In this document: positions 15,854-24,059 of the stretch, piece by piece
Position numbering within the stretch: position 1 is the first letter of the stretch
Layout: every line of letters begins with the position of its first letter
Assembly: GCF_015234135.1 (NCBI RefSeq)
Contig: NZ_JADGIK010000001.1
Coordinates: 496,001-560,000, forward strand
Direction of reading: 5' to 3'
Length of the DNA stretch: 64,000 nt
Source of the DNA: Faecalibacter rhinopitheci
Lineage (GTDB): Bacteria > Bacteroidota > Bacteroidia > Flavobacteriales > Weeksellaceae
Made by a program: the position numbers and the translations under genes
The notes under the pieces: model-generated
What the model saw: only the letters and a program-made list of their open reading frames with translations
The model's database searches: none
Told to the model about the DNA's origin: nothing

Positions 15854-18242
15854 TACTTTAGCATTTACTTTATTAGGAGGAGTTTTATTTGCACAAACCG
15901 CGCAGATTACGGGAAAAGTTGTCGATGAGTACAAACAACCTATCGCTAATACAGAAATTATCTGGAAAAATCAATCTGTTTTAACAGATAATAATGGTAA
16001 TTTCAAAATACAAATCCCGGCTAATGAAACAGTAACAATTTCTTTTCATTATGATGGAAAATTAGAATACGTAGAAACTTTTAATTTAAAAGATAATCAT
16101 AAGCGTGAATTATATGTCTTATTAGCTGATGATTCAAGAAATTCTATTGATTTAAAAACTGCTGAAATAACATTTCAGTCCAATAAAAATAAACCTTTTC
16201 AGAGCACCACATTAAGTGCTGCTCAAATGCAAGCTGGACCTAGTCTTACGGGTGGTGTTACAGATTTATTAAAGACCTTACCTTTTGTTAATTCAAATAC
16301 TGAATTAAGTTCTCAATATATGGTACGTGGTGGAAACTACGATGAAAACTTAATTTATGTAAATGGTATTGAAATTTACAAACCTCAATTAATCAGAAAT
16401 GGTGAACAAGAAGGTTTAGGCTTCGTCAATCCGCACATGACGCAATTAGTTAATTTTTCTGCCGGAGGTTGGGAAGCAAAATATGGTGATAAGATGTCTT
16501 CTGTTTTAGATATTTATTACAAGCGTCCAAAGAAATTCGAAGGTCAGTTTGAAGCAAGTCTAATGGGCGGAAGCCTTACATTAGGAACTGGTTCTAAAAA
16601 TGAAAAATTTAGCGCAATTGTTGGCGCGCGTTACCAAAACAGAAATTTCATTTTAAACACGTTAGAAGGTGATACAAACTTTAATCCTGAATATTACGAT
16701 GTTCAAGCAAATTTAAATTACCAATTAAATGAAAAATGGAATATTAACTTTTTAGGAACTATTTCTCGCTCTAAATTTGAAATGGTGCCAAATAATCGAA
16801 ATACTTATTTCGGAACATTAACTAATCCTCTATTGTTAACAGTGTATTACAATGGAAAAGAAGACGATCGTTTCGGAACTGAAACTGGAAGTTTATCTTT
16901 TAATTTTAAACCAAGTTCTAAAGTTGATTTAGGCTTAGATGTTTTTGCCTATCATTCTAAAGAAAGAGAATATTTTGATATACAAGGTGCCTATTTAATT
17001 TCGGAAGTTGACCAAGATGGAAATTCGATGCAAAGTTATGATGTTGGAGCTCAAATTGATCATGCAAGAAATAATTTTGATGCATTAGTCGCAGGTATTC
17101 AACACAAAGGGAAATACAAAATAAATTCTAACAATGATTTGGAATGGGGTTTAAAGTATCAACAAGAAGATATTCGTGATTTGTTAAACGAATGGCAAGT
17201 AATTGACTCTTTAGGGTACTCAGTTAACAATCCCTCATTAGGCGATGGAATGCAACTTAATTATTATGTAAATGCACGTAATAATGTAAAATCTAATCGT
17301 ATTTCTGGATATGCACAGTATTCTTCAAAAGTAATGTGGAATGATGCAAAAGTAATGTTTAATGTAGGTGTGCGTTCTTCTTATTGGGATTTTAATGAAG
17401 AAACTACATTTTCTCCAAGAGGACAAGTAGCTATAAAGCCAGACTGGGAAAAAGATATGTTATTCCGATTTGCTGCGGGAGTATATTATCAACCTCCTTT
17501 TTATCGTGAAATGCGTCGCTTAGATGGTACAATCAATCAAAATATTATATCACAGCAATCTATTCATTTTATATTAGGTCATGATTATGAATTTCAATGG
17601 ATGAATCGTCCGTTTAAATTAACTACTGAAGCTTATTATAAAATATTAAATGATTTAAATCCATACTTCGTAGATAATGTAAGAATTCGTTATCAAGCTG
17701 ATAATAACTCTAAAGGTTATGCTTACGGTGTAGACATGCGATTATTTGGACAGTTTGTGCCAGGAATAGATTCATGGTTTTCTGCATCTTATGCAAGAGC
17801 TTACCAAAATATTGATAACCGAGGTGATATTTCTTTACCAACTGATCCTAGATTTAAAGTTTCAGCATTTTTCCAAGATTATATGGATTTTTTACCATCT
17901 TTTAAAGTAAATGTGAATCTTATCTATGCATCAGGTTTACCAAATGGTTCGCCACAATATACAGATCCTTACAGTTATACTTCTTATCTTCAAGATTACA
18001 AACGTGTGGATATCGGTTTTGTGAAAGAATTTGTAAATCAAAAAGAATTAAAACCATCAGCAGGTTCTTTATTTAGCAAATTTAAAGAAGTTTCAGTCGG
18101 CTTAGATGTATTTAATATTTTCGATATCCGAAATGAGATTAGTAACACGTGGATTACAGATGTAAATACTTCTAATGTTTACGCTGTACCGAATCGGTTA
18201 ACGGGGCGATTCTTTAACGCAAAAATCAACTTTAAGTTTTAA
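15801..18242 (+). CDS. TonB-dependent outer-membrane receptor
   Basis: An 813-residue receptor. The signal peptide (ending LGGVLFAQ) is encoded largely in the 53-bp overlap with the upstream peptidase gene. A carboxypeptidase-regulatory-like domain follows (ITGKVVDEYKQPIANTEI...), then a plug (LLKTLPFVNSNTELSSQYMVRGGNYDENLIYVNG) and a 22-strand barrel ending in aromatic residues (NAKINFKF). Substrate unknown; no SusD partner is adjacent. The coupling to an M23 peptidase suggests a cell-envelope role rather than nutrient uptake, but that is inference. Confidence 0.92.
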   Translation: MKKTILLPSQPHSKKYLSTLAFTLLGGVLFAQTAQITGKVVDEYKQPIANTEIIWKNQSVLTDNNGNFKIQIPANETVTISFHYDGKLEYVETFNLKDNHKRELYVLLADDSRNSIDLKTAEITFQSNKNKPFQSTTLSAAQMQAGPSLTGGVTDLLKTLPFVNSNTELSSQYMVRGGNYDENLIYVNGIEIYKPQLIRNGEQEGLGFVNPHMTQLVNFSAGGWEAKYGDKMSSVLDIYYKRPKKFEGQFEASLMGGSLTLGTGSKNEKFSAIVGARYQNRNFILNTLEGDTNFNPEYYDVQANLNYQLNEKWNINFLGTISRSKFEMVPNNRNTYFGTLTNPLLLTVYYNGKEDDRFGTETGSLSFNFKPSSKVDLGLDVFAYHSKEREYFDIQGAYLISEVDQDGNSMQSYDVGAQIDHARNNFDALVAGIQHKGKYKINSNNDLEWGLKYQQEDIRDLLNEWQVIDSLGYSVNNPSLGDGMQLNYYVNARNNVKSNRISGYAQYSSKVMWNDAKVMFNVGVRSSYWDFNEETTFSPRGQVAIKPDWEKDMLFRFAAGVYYQPPFYREMRRLDGTINQNIISQQSIHFILGHDYEFQWMNRPFKLTTEAYYKILNDLNPYFVDNVRIRYQADNNSKGYAYGVDMRLFGQFVPGIDSWFSASYARAYQNIDNRGDISLPTDPRFKVSAFFQDYMDFLPSFKVNVNLIYASGLPNGSPQYTDPYSYTSYLQDYKRVDIGFVKEFVNQKELKPSAGSLFSKFKEVSVGLDVFNIFDIRNEISNTWITDVNTSNVYAVPNRLTGRFFNAKINFKF

Positions 18243-18250
18243 TAATATTC

Positions 18251-18284
18251 AAAAGACATCTTTTTAAGGTGTCTTTTTTTTTGT
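18251..18284 (+). terminator. Terminator of the M23-TonB receptor unit
   Basis: A 12-bp stem with one G-T pair around the GACATC/GGTGTC core and a T9 tail. Confidence 0.85.
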
Positions 18285-18318
18285 AAAATATTTCTTAAAT
18301 TCAATCAAACCACTTACT

Positions 18319-18906
18319 ATGAAAAAAATATTCATTCTTCTCTTTACAATCCTAATTCTCGTCTCGTGCCAATCTAGACAAAATATGTTCGGAAAAAATA
18401 AAGTAAAAAAGTTAATGGATACATTTATTGAATTAGGAGAATCTGAAAAAAAAATTAATCCAGAAGAATATTACCTTAGTTTAATTCTCGCTACTCTTAC
18501 TGAAGAACAGAAGAAAGATTTTAACGCAGATTTTGGGATTGGTTTAGGATTTATTAGTTATTCTTCTTCATGTCATGCTGATGAAAATTCTCTTCAATAC
18601 ATATATAAAGGATATACCATCAATGTAATTGATTCTGTAAAAATAGATTTCAATAAATATTCATTTTTACAAAAAGTAAATCAGAAAAAATTAAATCTTT
18701 CTATTTTTCCATGCGAACATCTCATTTATGACCCTACATATTATGGTGTGTATTTTGATAAAAAAGGAATAATCCAAACAATTGAACCTTGGGCTAAAAA
18801 AAGAAAACTAAGAAATCTGTTATTAAAAAATAAGTTTAAGATTAATTTAGACTCAGAATACGTTTTTTCTAATGATTCAATAGGTGTAGAAATTATATAT
18901 GAATAA
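18319..18906 (+). CDS. Predicted lipoprotein, function unknown
   Basis: A 195-residue protein with a lipoprotein signal peptide: MKKIFILLFTILILVSC, lipobox LVSC with C17 as the lipidated residue. The mature part is Lys-rich and contains two further Cys residues (SSSCHAD, FPCEHL) that could form a disulfide. No family is recognised. AT content is high and it stands alone between two terminator-like hairpins. Confidence 0.7.
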   Translation: MKKIFILLFTILILVSCQSRQNMFGKNKVKKLMDTFIELGESEKKINPEEYYLSLILATLTEEQKKDFNADFGIGLGFISYSSSCHADENSLQYIYKGYTINVIDSVKIDFNKYSFLQKVNQKKLNLSIFPCEHLIYDPTYYGVYFDKKGIIQTIEPWAKKRKLRNLLLKNKFKINLDSEYVFSNDSIGVEIIYE

Positions 18907-18969
18907 TTATATGTATAATATTTCAATTAATATTAATACCAATCTCAACAAATCATCATACATTTACGA

Positions 18970-18991
18970 GCACTTCATCGACACGAAGTGC
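18970..18991. promoter_or_regulatory. Inverted repeat upstream of grpE (operator or weak terminator)
   Basis: GCACTTC (18970-18976) and GAAGTGC (18985-18991) are separated by 8 bp. It loosely resembles the CIRCE heat-shock operator (TTAGCACTC-N9-GAGTGCTAA) in its AGCACT core. It could equally be a terminator of the lipoprotein gene, but only a poor T-run follows. Confidence 0.4.
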
Positions 18992-19077
18992 CTATTTTAG
19001 TACTAATTCTGTCAAAAAGTCACTCTATGCGCATTGGCAAACTATTTGATTCTTTCATGAACAAAAATAAGCGAAAT

Positions 19078-19644
19078 ATGTCTGAACAAAATATAAACGA
19101 AGAAATTCAAGATCAAAAAAATAATCCTGAAGTACAAAACGAAGAAATAAATTCTACAGAACAAAACACTACTGAAGAAGTAGTTGAAGAAAGATCTGAA
19201 GTTGAAGTTCTTAAGGAACAATTATCAAAAGAAAAAGAACAATATCTACGTTTATTTGCTGAATTTGACAATTTTAAAAAACGTACATCTCGTGAGCGTA
19301 TTGATATCTTTAAAACTGCAAACAAAGAAGTAATTACAGCTTTATTACCAGTTGTTGATGATTTTGATCGTGCAATGCCACAAATCAAAAAATCAGAAGA
19401 CGAAGCTTTAGTAACGGGTGTAGAATTAATTCAAAATAAATTAGTTGAGACGTTAAAAGGAAAAGGTTTAGTAGCCATGGATGTAAAAGCTGGTGACGAC
19501 TTTAATACTGACAATCACGAAGCTATTACGCAAATTCCTGCTCCAACAGAAGATCTAAAAGGTAAGATTATTGATTGCGTAGAAACAGGTTATATGCTAC
19601 AAGATGTAGTTATCCGTTACGCTAAGGTTGTTGTTGGAATGTAA
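19078..19644 (+). CDS. grpE: Nucleotide exchange factor GrpE
   Basis: A 188-residue protein from the ATG at 19078 (MSEQNIN). It releases ADP from DnaK. An acidic, Gln/Asn-rich N-terminus is followed by the long coiled coil (EVEVLKEQLSKEKEQYLRLFAEFDNFKKRTSRER) and the C-terminal beta domain (NHEAITQIPAPTEDLKGKI..., ending YAKVVVGM). The frame is open further upstream to a GTG at 18988 and ATGs at 19027 and 19057; the extra residues are not GrpE-like. It lies 17 bp before dnaJ, forming a two-gene operon. Confidence 0.93.
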   Translation: MSEQNINEEIQDQKNNPEVQNEEINSTEQNTTEEVVEERSEVEVLKEQLSKEKEQYLRLFAEFDNFKKRTSRERIDIFKTANKEVITALLPVVDDFDRAMPQIKKSEDEALVTGVELIQNKLVETLKGKGLVAMDVKAGDDFNTDNHEAITQIPAPTEDLKGKIIDCVETGYMLQDVVIRYAKVVVGM

Positions 19645-19661
19645 TCACTTGAACTTAAATC

Positions 19662-20795
19662 ATGTCAAATAAAAGAGATTATTACGAAATATTAGGTGTA
19701 GCTAAGTCTGCATCTGCTGCAGAAATAAAAAAAGCTTACCGTAAACAAGCTGTTAAATACCATCCTGACAAAAATCCAGGTGACAAAGAGGCAGAAGAAA
19801 AATTTAAAGAAGCTGCAGAAGCTTATGAAGTTTTAAGCGACGATAACAAACGTGCTCGCTATGACCAATATGGTCATGCTGGTATGGGAGGAGCTGCTGG
19901 AGGCGGAGGTTTCGGCGGAGGCGGAATGAACATGGAAGACATCTTCTCACAATTCGGTGACATCTTTGGTGGTGGCGGATTTGGTGGTTTCGGAGGTGGA
20001 TTTGGTGGTCAATCTCGTGGACCTCGCCGCATGAAAGGTTCTGATTTACGTATTCGCGTAAAGCTTAACTTAGAAGAAATGGTTAACGGTTGCGAAAAGA
20101 AAGTAAAAGTTAAACGTTTTAAACAAGCTCCAGGTGTTACTGCTAAGACTTGTCCTACTTGTAACGGATCTGGTCAACAAGTTCGCGTAACTAATACCAT
20201 CTTAGGACAAATGCAAACTGCTACTACTTGCGGTACATGTCAAGGTGTTGGTAAAGTTGCGGATAAAATTCCATCAGGAGCTAACAATCAAGGTTTAATC
20301 AAAGAAGAAGAAACTATTGATTTACAAATTCCAGCTGGTGCAAGAGAAGGAATTCAATTACAAGTAAGAGGAAAGGGAAATGATGCTCCATTTGATGGAA
20401 TTCCTGGTGATTTATTAGTTGTTATTGAAGAAGAAGAACACGATGCATTAAAGCGTGATGGGAATAATTTACATTACGATTTATATATTTCTATGCCAGA
20501 TGCAATTTTAGGAAGCTCGCAAGAGGTTCCAACTGTAAATGGTAAAGTAAAAATTAAGATCGATAAAGGAACACAATCAGGTAAAGTTCTACGTTTAAAA
20601 GGTCAAGGATTAGTAGATTTAAATGGATATGGAAAAGGAGATTTATTTGTCCATGTTAATATATGGACTCCTACTAATTTATCGAAAGAGCAAGAAGCTT
20701 TCTTTGAGAAAATGAGAGATGATTCACATTTTTCTCCAGAACCTTCAAAAAATGAAAAATCATTTTTTGAACGTGTGAAAGATATGTTTCAATAA
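19662..20795 (+). CDS. dnaJ: Chaperone DnaJ (with reduced zinc finger)
   Basis: A 377-residue DnaK co-chaperone. The J domain holds the HPD motif ([10 protein letters not shown]), followed by a Gly/Phe-rich linker (about 75-120). The zinc-binding region has only two of the usual four CxxCxGxG motifs (CPTCNGSG and CGTCQGVG), enough for one zinc site. The C-terminal substrate-binding domains follow. The reduced zinc region appears to be a lineage trait of Flavobacteriia rather than damage, because the sequence around it is intact. Confidence 0.95.
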   Translation: MSNKRDYYEILGVAKSASAAEIKKAYRKQAVKYHPDKNPGDKEAEEKFKEAAEAYEVLSDDNKRARYDQYGHAGMGGAAGGGGFGGGGMNMEDIFSQFGDIFGGGGFGGFGGGFGGQSRGPRRMKGSDLRIRVKLNLEEMVNGCEKKVKVKRFKQAPGVTAKTCPTCNGSGQQVRVTNTILGQMQTATTCGTCQGVGKVADKIPSGANNQGLIKEEETIDLQIPAGAREGIQLQVRGKGNDAPFDGIPGDLLVVIEEEEHDALKRDGNNLHYDLYISMPDAILGSSQEVPTVNGKVKIKIDKGTQSGKVLRLKGQGLVDLNGYGKGDLFVHVNIWTPTNLSKEQEAFFEKMRDDSHFSPEPSKNEKSFFERVKDMFQ

Positions 20796-20815
20796 TTTAT
20801 ATATATAATAGTATT

Positions 20816-20851
20816 AAAAGTTGCATTTCATTAGAAATGCAACTTTTTTTT
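20816..20851 (+). terminator. Terminator of grpE-dnaJ
   Basis: A 14-bp perfect stem (20816-20829 with 20834-20847), 4-nt loop, T8 tail. Confidence 0.9.
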
Positions 20852-20942
20852 ATTTATTTATAAATATTTATGCGTAATTATAATTTTTCTTCTATCTTTA
20901 ATTAACACTAATTAAAAGAATTAACAATTCTAAAAATTTAAT

Positions 20943-23558
20943 ATGAAGAAAAATTTTACGCTTATTCTATCTGCGTTCATATTGTCATGCTCTGCATATG
21001 CACAAGATGTAAACTCTATCGTAGGTACCCATTTATTAAAAACTAACCAAAACACTACAGATTTTCAAATTACTCAGAATGTTGTGAGCAGAAAATCAAA
21101 TGCTAATCAAATACACGTTCAAAGAGTTTATCAAGGTATTCCTGTTTACTCAAGCTATGCAAATTATTTGGTAAAAGATAACCAAGTTACTTGGTCTGCT
21201 AAAAGTGAAATTTTTGATTTTAATATTGGTAAAATTGAGACTACTCCAACTTTATCTTTTGAACAAGTAGCTGAACAATTTGCACAAAAAGAAGGTTTAA
21301 ATCTTTTCAAAGTAAATCTTAACGATACAAATACATCAAAAAAAGGAGTTTATATCTTTAAGGATGAAGCACCGCAATTAAATTATTATATAGAGGAATT
21401 AAAAGATACATATTTAGCATATGTTTTCACTGCGAAGATTAATGATGGTACATATAATGAAATTTATGATATCGTTATAGATTCTAAGACTGGAAAGATA
21501 TTAGAAAAACATAGCCAAACACTTAGCTGTGGATTTAATCATGATTCTTTCGCAAATGAAAATTTAGCTTCCTTCAACAAAGAGGAATGGAACTGGTTAT
21601 ATGAAAATAGCGCTGTAGGTACAGCTGCAAACGGTTCATATAATGTATTTCAGTTACCAATAGAAGCTCCAACATTTGGAGATAGAACTTTCTATACTCA
21701 AGGCGCTTTTAATCCTGAAGCTTCTCCTAATGGTTGGCATAATTATGATGGAACCGAATCTACGATCACTAGAGGTAATAATACAAGAACTGTACATGAT
21801 ACAGAGTCTGTAGGTTACACAACTTACACAGGTGCTAATGCAACTACAACAGGTTATGTAGATGGTGGTGAAAATCGTATTTTTGATTTTCCTATAAATA
21901 GAGAATTACACCCTTATAAATACAAAGAAGCTTCTGCAACAAATTTATTCTACATGAATAATATGATGCATGATATCTATTATCGTTATGGATTCACAGA
22001 AGAATATGGAAATTTCCAACAAAATAATTTTGAAAAAGGTGGATTAGGAAATGATCCTGTTATTGCACTTGCTCAGACAGGTTTATCTGCAGGAGAAAGT
22101 AATAATGCCACATTTTCTACTCCGATTGATGGTCGCCATCCTTTAATGTCGATGTACTTATGGAATCCACCTTCAAGTTTTTCTGCAAAGCCATTAATCA
22201 TCAATGCGCCATCAAGTATTTCAGGTGAATATGCAGCTTTAATTGGAAATTTTGGACCTGAAGTACCAGATAATGCACCTATTACAAAAGATCTTGCTTT
22301 AGTTAAAAAGACTGAAACTACAGGTACACCATATGATGGATGTGGAACAATATCTAATCCTCAAGAAATTAATGGTAAAATTGCTGTCGTTTTACGTGGT
22401 GATTGTAGCTTCGTAGATAAAGTACAAAAAGCACAAAATGCTGGAGCTGTTGGAGTTTTGGTTGTGAACAATGTTTCAGGAACAGCTTCTATGGGAGGTG
22501 AATCTAATACAATTACTATTCCTTCTTTCTCTGTAACTTCTACAGTTGGTAATCCTATTATCTCAAATTTAGAGAATAACGTTGTCGTAAATGCTACTTT
22601 AAAAAATGTTGAAACACCTTATACAGATGGAAGTTTAGATAACGGAATTATTGCTCACGAATATGGACACGGTATATCTATTAGACAAACAGGACCAACT
22701 AATAATTCATCTTGTCTAAGAAATCTTGAACAAATGGGTGAAGGATGGTCAGATTTCTTCGGTTTAATGATTACTCAATTACCATCTGATACTTCTACAA
22801 CAAGAAGAGGAATTGGAACATATGCTCAGAATCAATTACCTACAGGCTCAGGAATTAGACCAACGGTATATACTACAAACATGACTCAAAACCCTGCTAC
22901 GTATGCTAACTTAGCGAATTATGGAAATTCTGATTCTCCACACAGAACAGGATATGTTTGGGCAACTATGTTATGGGATTTAAACTGGAAAATGATTGAT
23001 AAATACGGATTTACTCCAGATTTAATCAATGGTAATGCGGGTAATACAAAAACTATTGATCTAGTAATGGAAGGGATTCGTTTACAACCATGTAGCCCAG
23101 GATTTGTAGACGGTAGAGATGCGATTTTAAAAGCTGATGAAGTTTTAAATGAAGGAGTTAACAAATGTGATATTTGGGAAGCTTTTGCACGTCGTGGATT
23201 AGGTTATTCTGCAAATCAAGGAAGTTCTAATAGTAGAGTTGACGGAACTGCAGCTTATGATATGCCTCCAACAGAAGTTTTAAATTGTACTCTTGCAACG
23301 TCAGATTTAACTTCAAACGAATCATTCAAATTATTCCCTAACCCAGCAAAAGATATCGTTCATTTCTATGACGAAACTTTAAAAGGTGATGTAAAAATTG
23401 AAATTATCGATATGGTTGGACGTGTTGTTTCTTCAGAAACTGTTAAATTACAAAACAACAGAAATTCTGTAGACACTTCTAGTTTACCTAAAGGAGTTTA
23501 CGTATTAAAATTCCATACAGATAACGGAACTGTAACTAAAAAATTAATCAAGAATTAA
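20943..23558 (+). CDS. M36-family (fungalysin-type) metalloprotease secreted by T9SS
   Basis: An 871-residue secreted protease. Parts in order: signal peptide (ending CSAYAQ), an FTP-like propeptide to about residue 190, the catalytic domain with a PA domain inserted at about 430-540 (GKIAVVLRGDCSFVDKVQKAQNAGAVGVLVVNN), the zinc motif HEYGH at 572-576 with the downstream Glu in EGWSDFFG near 600, and a C-terminal type IX sorting domain (FPNPAKDIVHF ... LPKGVYVLKF...KKLIKN). It should be exported by the type IX system and anchored or released at the cell surface as a broad-specificity protease. It is monocistronic. Confidence 0.94.
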   Translation: MKKNFTLILSAFILSCSAYAQDVNSIVGTHLLKTNQNTTDFQITQNVVSRKSNANQIHVQRVYQGIPVYSSYANYLVKDNQVTWSAKSEIFDFNIGKIETTPTLSFEQVAEQFAQKEGLNLFKVNLNDTNTSKKGVYIFKDEAPQLNYYIEELKDTYLAYVFTAKINDGTYNEIYDIVIDSKTGKILEKHSQTLSCGFNHDSFANENLASFNKEEWNWLYENSAVGTAANGSYNVFQLPIEAPTFGDRTFYTQGAFNPEASPNGWHNYDGTESTITRGNNTRTVHDTESVGYTTYTGANATTTGYVDGGENRIFDFPINRELHPYKYKEASATNLFYMNNMMHDIYYRYGFTEEYGNFQQNNFEKGGLGNDPVIALAQTGLSAGESNNATFSTPIDGRHPLMSMYLWNPPSSFSAKPLIINAPSSISGEYAALIGNFGPEVPDNAPITKDLALVKKTETTGTPYDGCGTISNPQEINGKIAVVLRGDCSFVDKVQKAQNAGAVGVLVVNNVSGTASMGGESNTITIPSFSVTSTVGNPIISNLENNVVVNATLKNVETPYTDGSLDNGIIAHEYGHGISIRQTGPTNNSSCLRNLEQMGEGWSDFFGLMITQLPSDTSTTRRGIGTYAQNQLPTGSGIRPTVYTTNMTQNPATYANLANYGNSDSPHRTGYVWATMLWDLNWKMIDKYGFTPDLINGNAGNTKTIDLVMEGIRLQPCSPGFVDGRDAILKADEVLNEGVNKCDIWEAFARRGLGYSANQGSSNSRVDGTAAYDMPPTEVLNCTLATSDLTSNESFKLFPNPAKDIVHFYDETLKGDVKIEIIDMVGRVVSSETVKLQNNRNSVDTSSLPKGVYVLKFHTDNGTVTKKLIKN

Positions 23559-23578
23559 TTTTAAAATATAAACTACAT

Positions 23579-23610
23579 AAAAAGGCGCTTTAAGTATAAA
23601 GCGCCTTTTG
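23579..23610. terminator. Bidirectional terminator
   Basis: A 13-bp perfect stem around GGCGCTTTA/TAAAGCGCC between the convergent M36 and HMA genes. Confidence 0.85.
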
Positions 23611-23623
23611 TATTTCTAGTTTT

Positions 23624-24031
23624 TTAATGTTGATGAGTTGAATGATCTTCTTGTTTCAACATTTGTTGTTTTTCTTCAGTAATATGTTCACCATTTTCTT
23701 CATCACGATCATATAAACAACATGTATGCAAAGATTCATATACTTTATCATCCGCTTTTTTGGTATTTGTATCGTGCCCAACTGCAACAATTGCATTTTC
23801 CACAGCTTCTACATTATTTTTCTTTTCATTTAAAATAACTCGTAAGGTATGAGAATCTGCATTCCAATCTGCTGTTTTTACACCAGCAACGCCATAAGCA
23901 GCTTTTTCTATACGTTCTTTACACATTCCACAATTTCCTTTGACATGCAATTCGTGTTTCGCATTCTTATTTTGTGCATTTGCACTTATTCCCATCACGG
24001 TTACTAGTGCTATTGTAACTAAAGTTTTCAT
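23624..24031 (-). CDS. Periplasmic heavy-metal-binding (HMA domain) protein
   Basis: A 135-residue protein with a signal peptide (MKTLVTIALVTVMGISANAQ). An HMA fold follows with the metal site GNCGMCKERIEKAA (CxxC) near residues 32-45. The tail has a CC pair (HTCCLYD) and a His-rich end (DHSTHQH). The family binds soft metals such as Cu or Hg. It lies 28 bp downstream of a TonB receptor in a three-gene leftward unit, so it probably receives or buffers the metal in the periplasm. Confidence 0.88.
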   Translation of the reverse strand: MKTLVTIALVTVMGISANAQNKNAKHELHVKGNCGMCKERIEKAAYGVAGVKTADWNADSHTLRVILNEKKNNVEAVENAIVAVGHDTNTKKADDKVYESLHTCCLYDRDEENGEHITEEKQQMLKQEDHSTHQH

Positions 24032-24059
24032 ATGTATATATTTGTTTTATTGTGTCTAA

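Noticed and set aside
18988-19077. GrpE starting at GTG 18988
   Set aside because: The added residues are not GrpE-like and the GTG overlaps the inverted repeat upstream; ATG 19078 gives the normal N-terminus.
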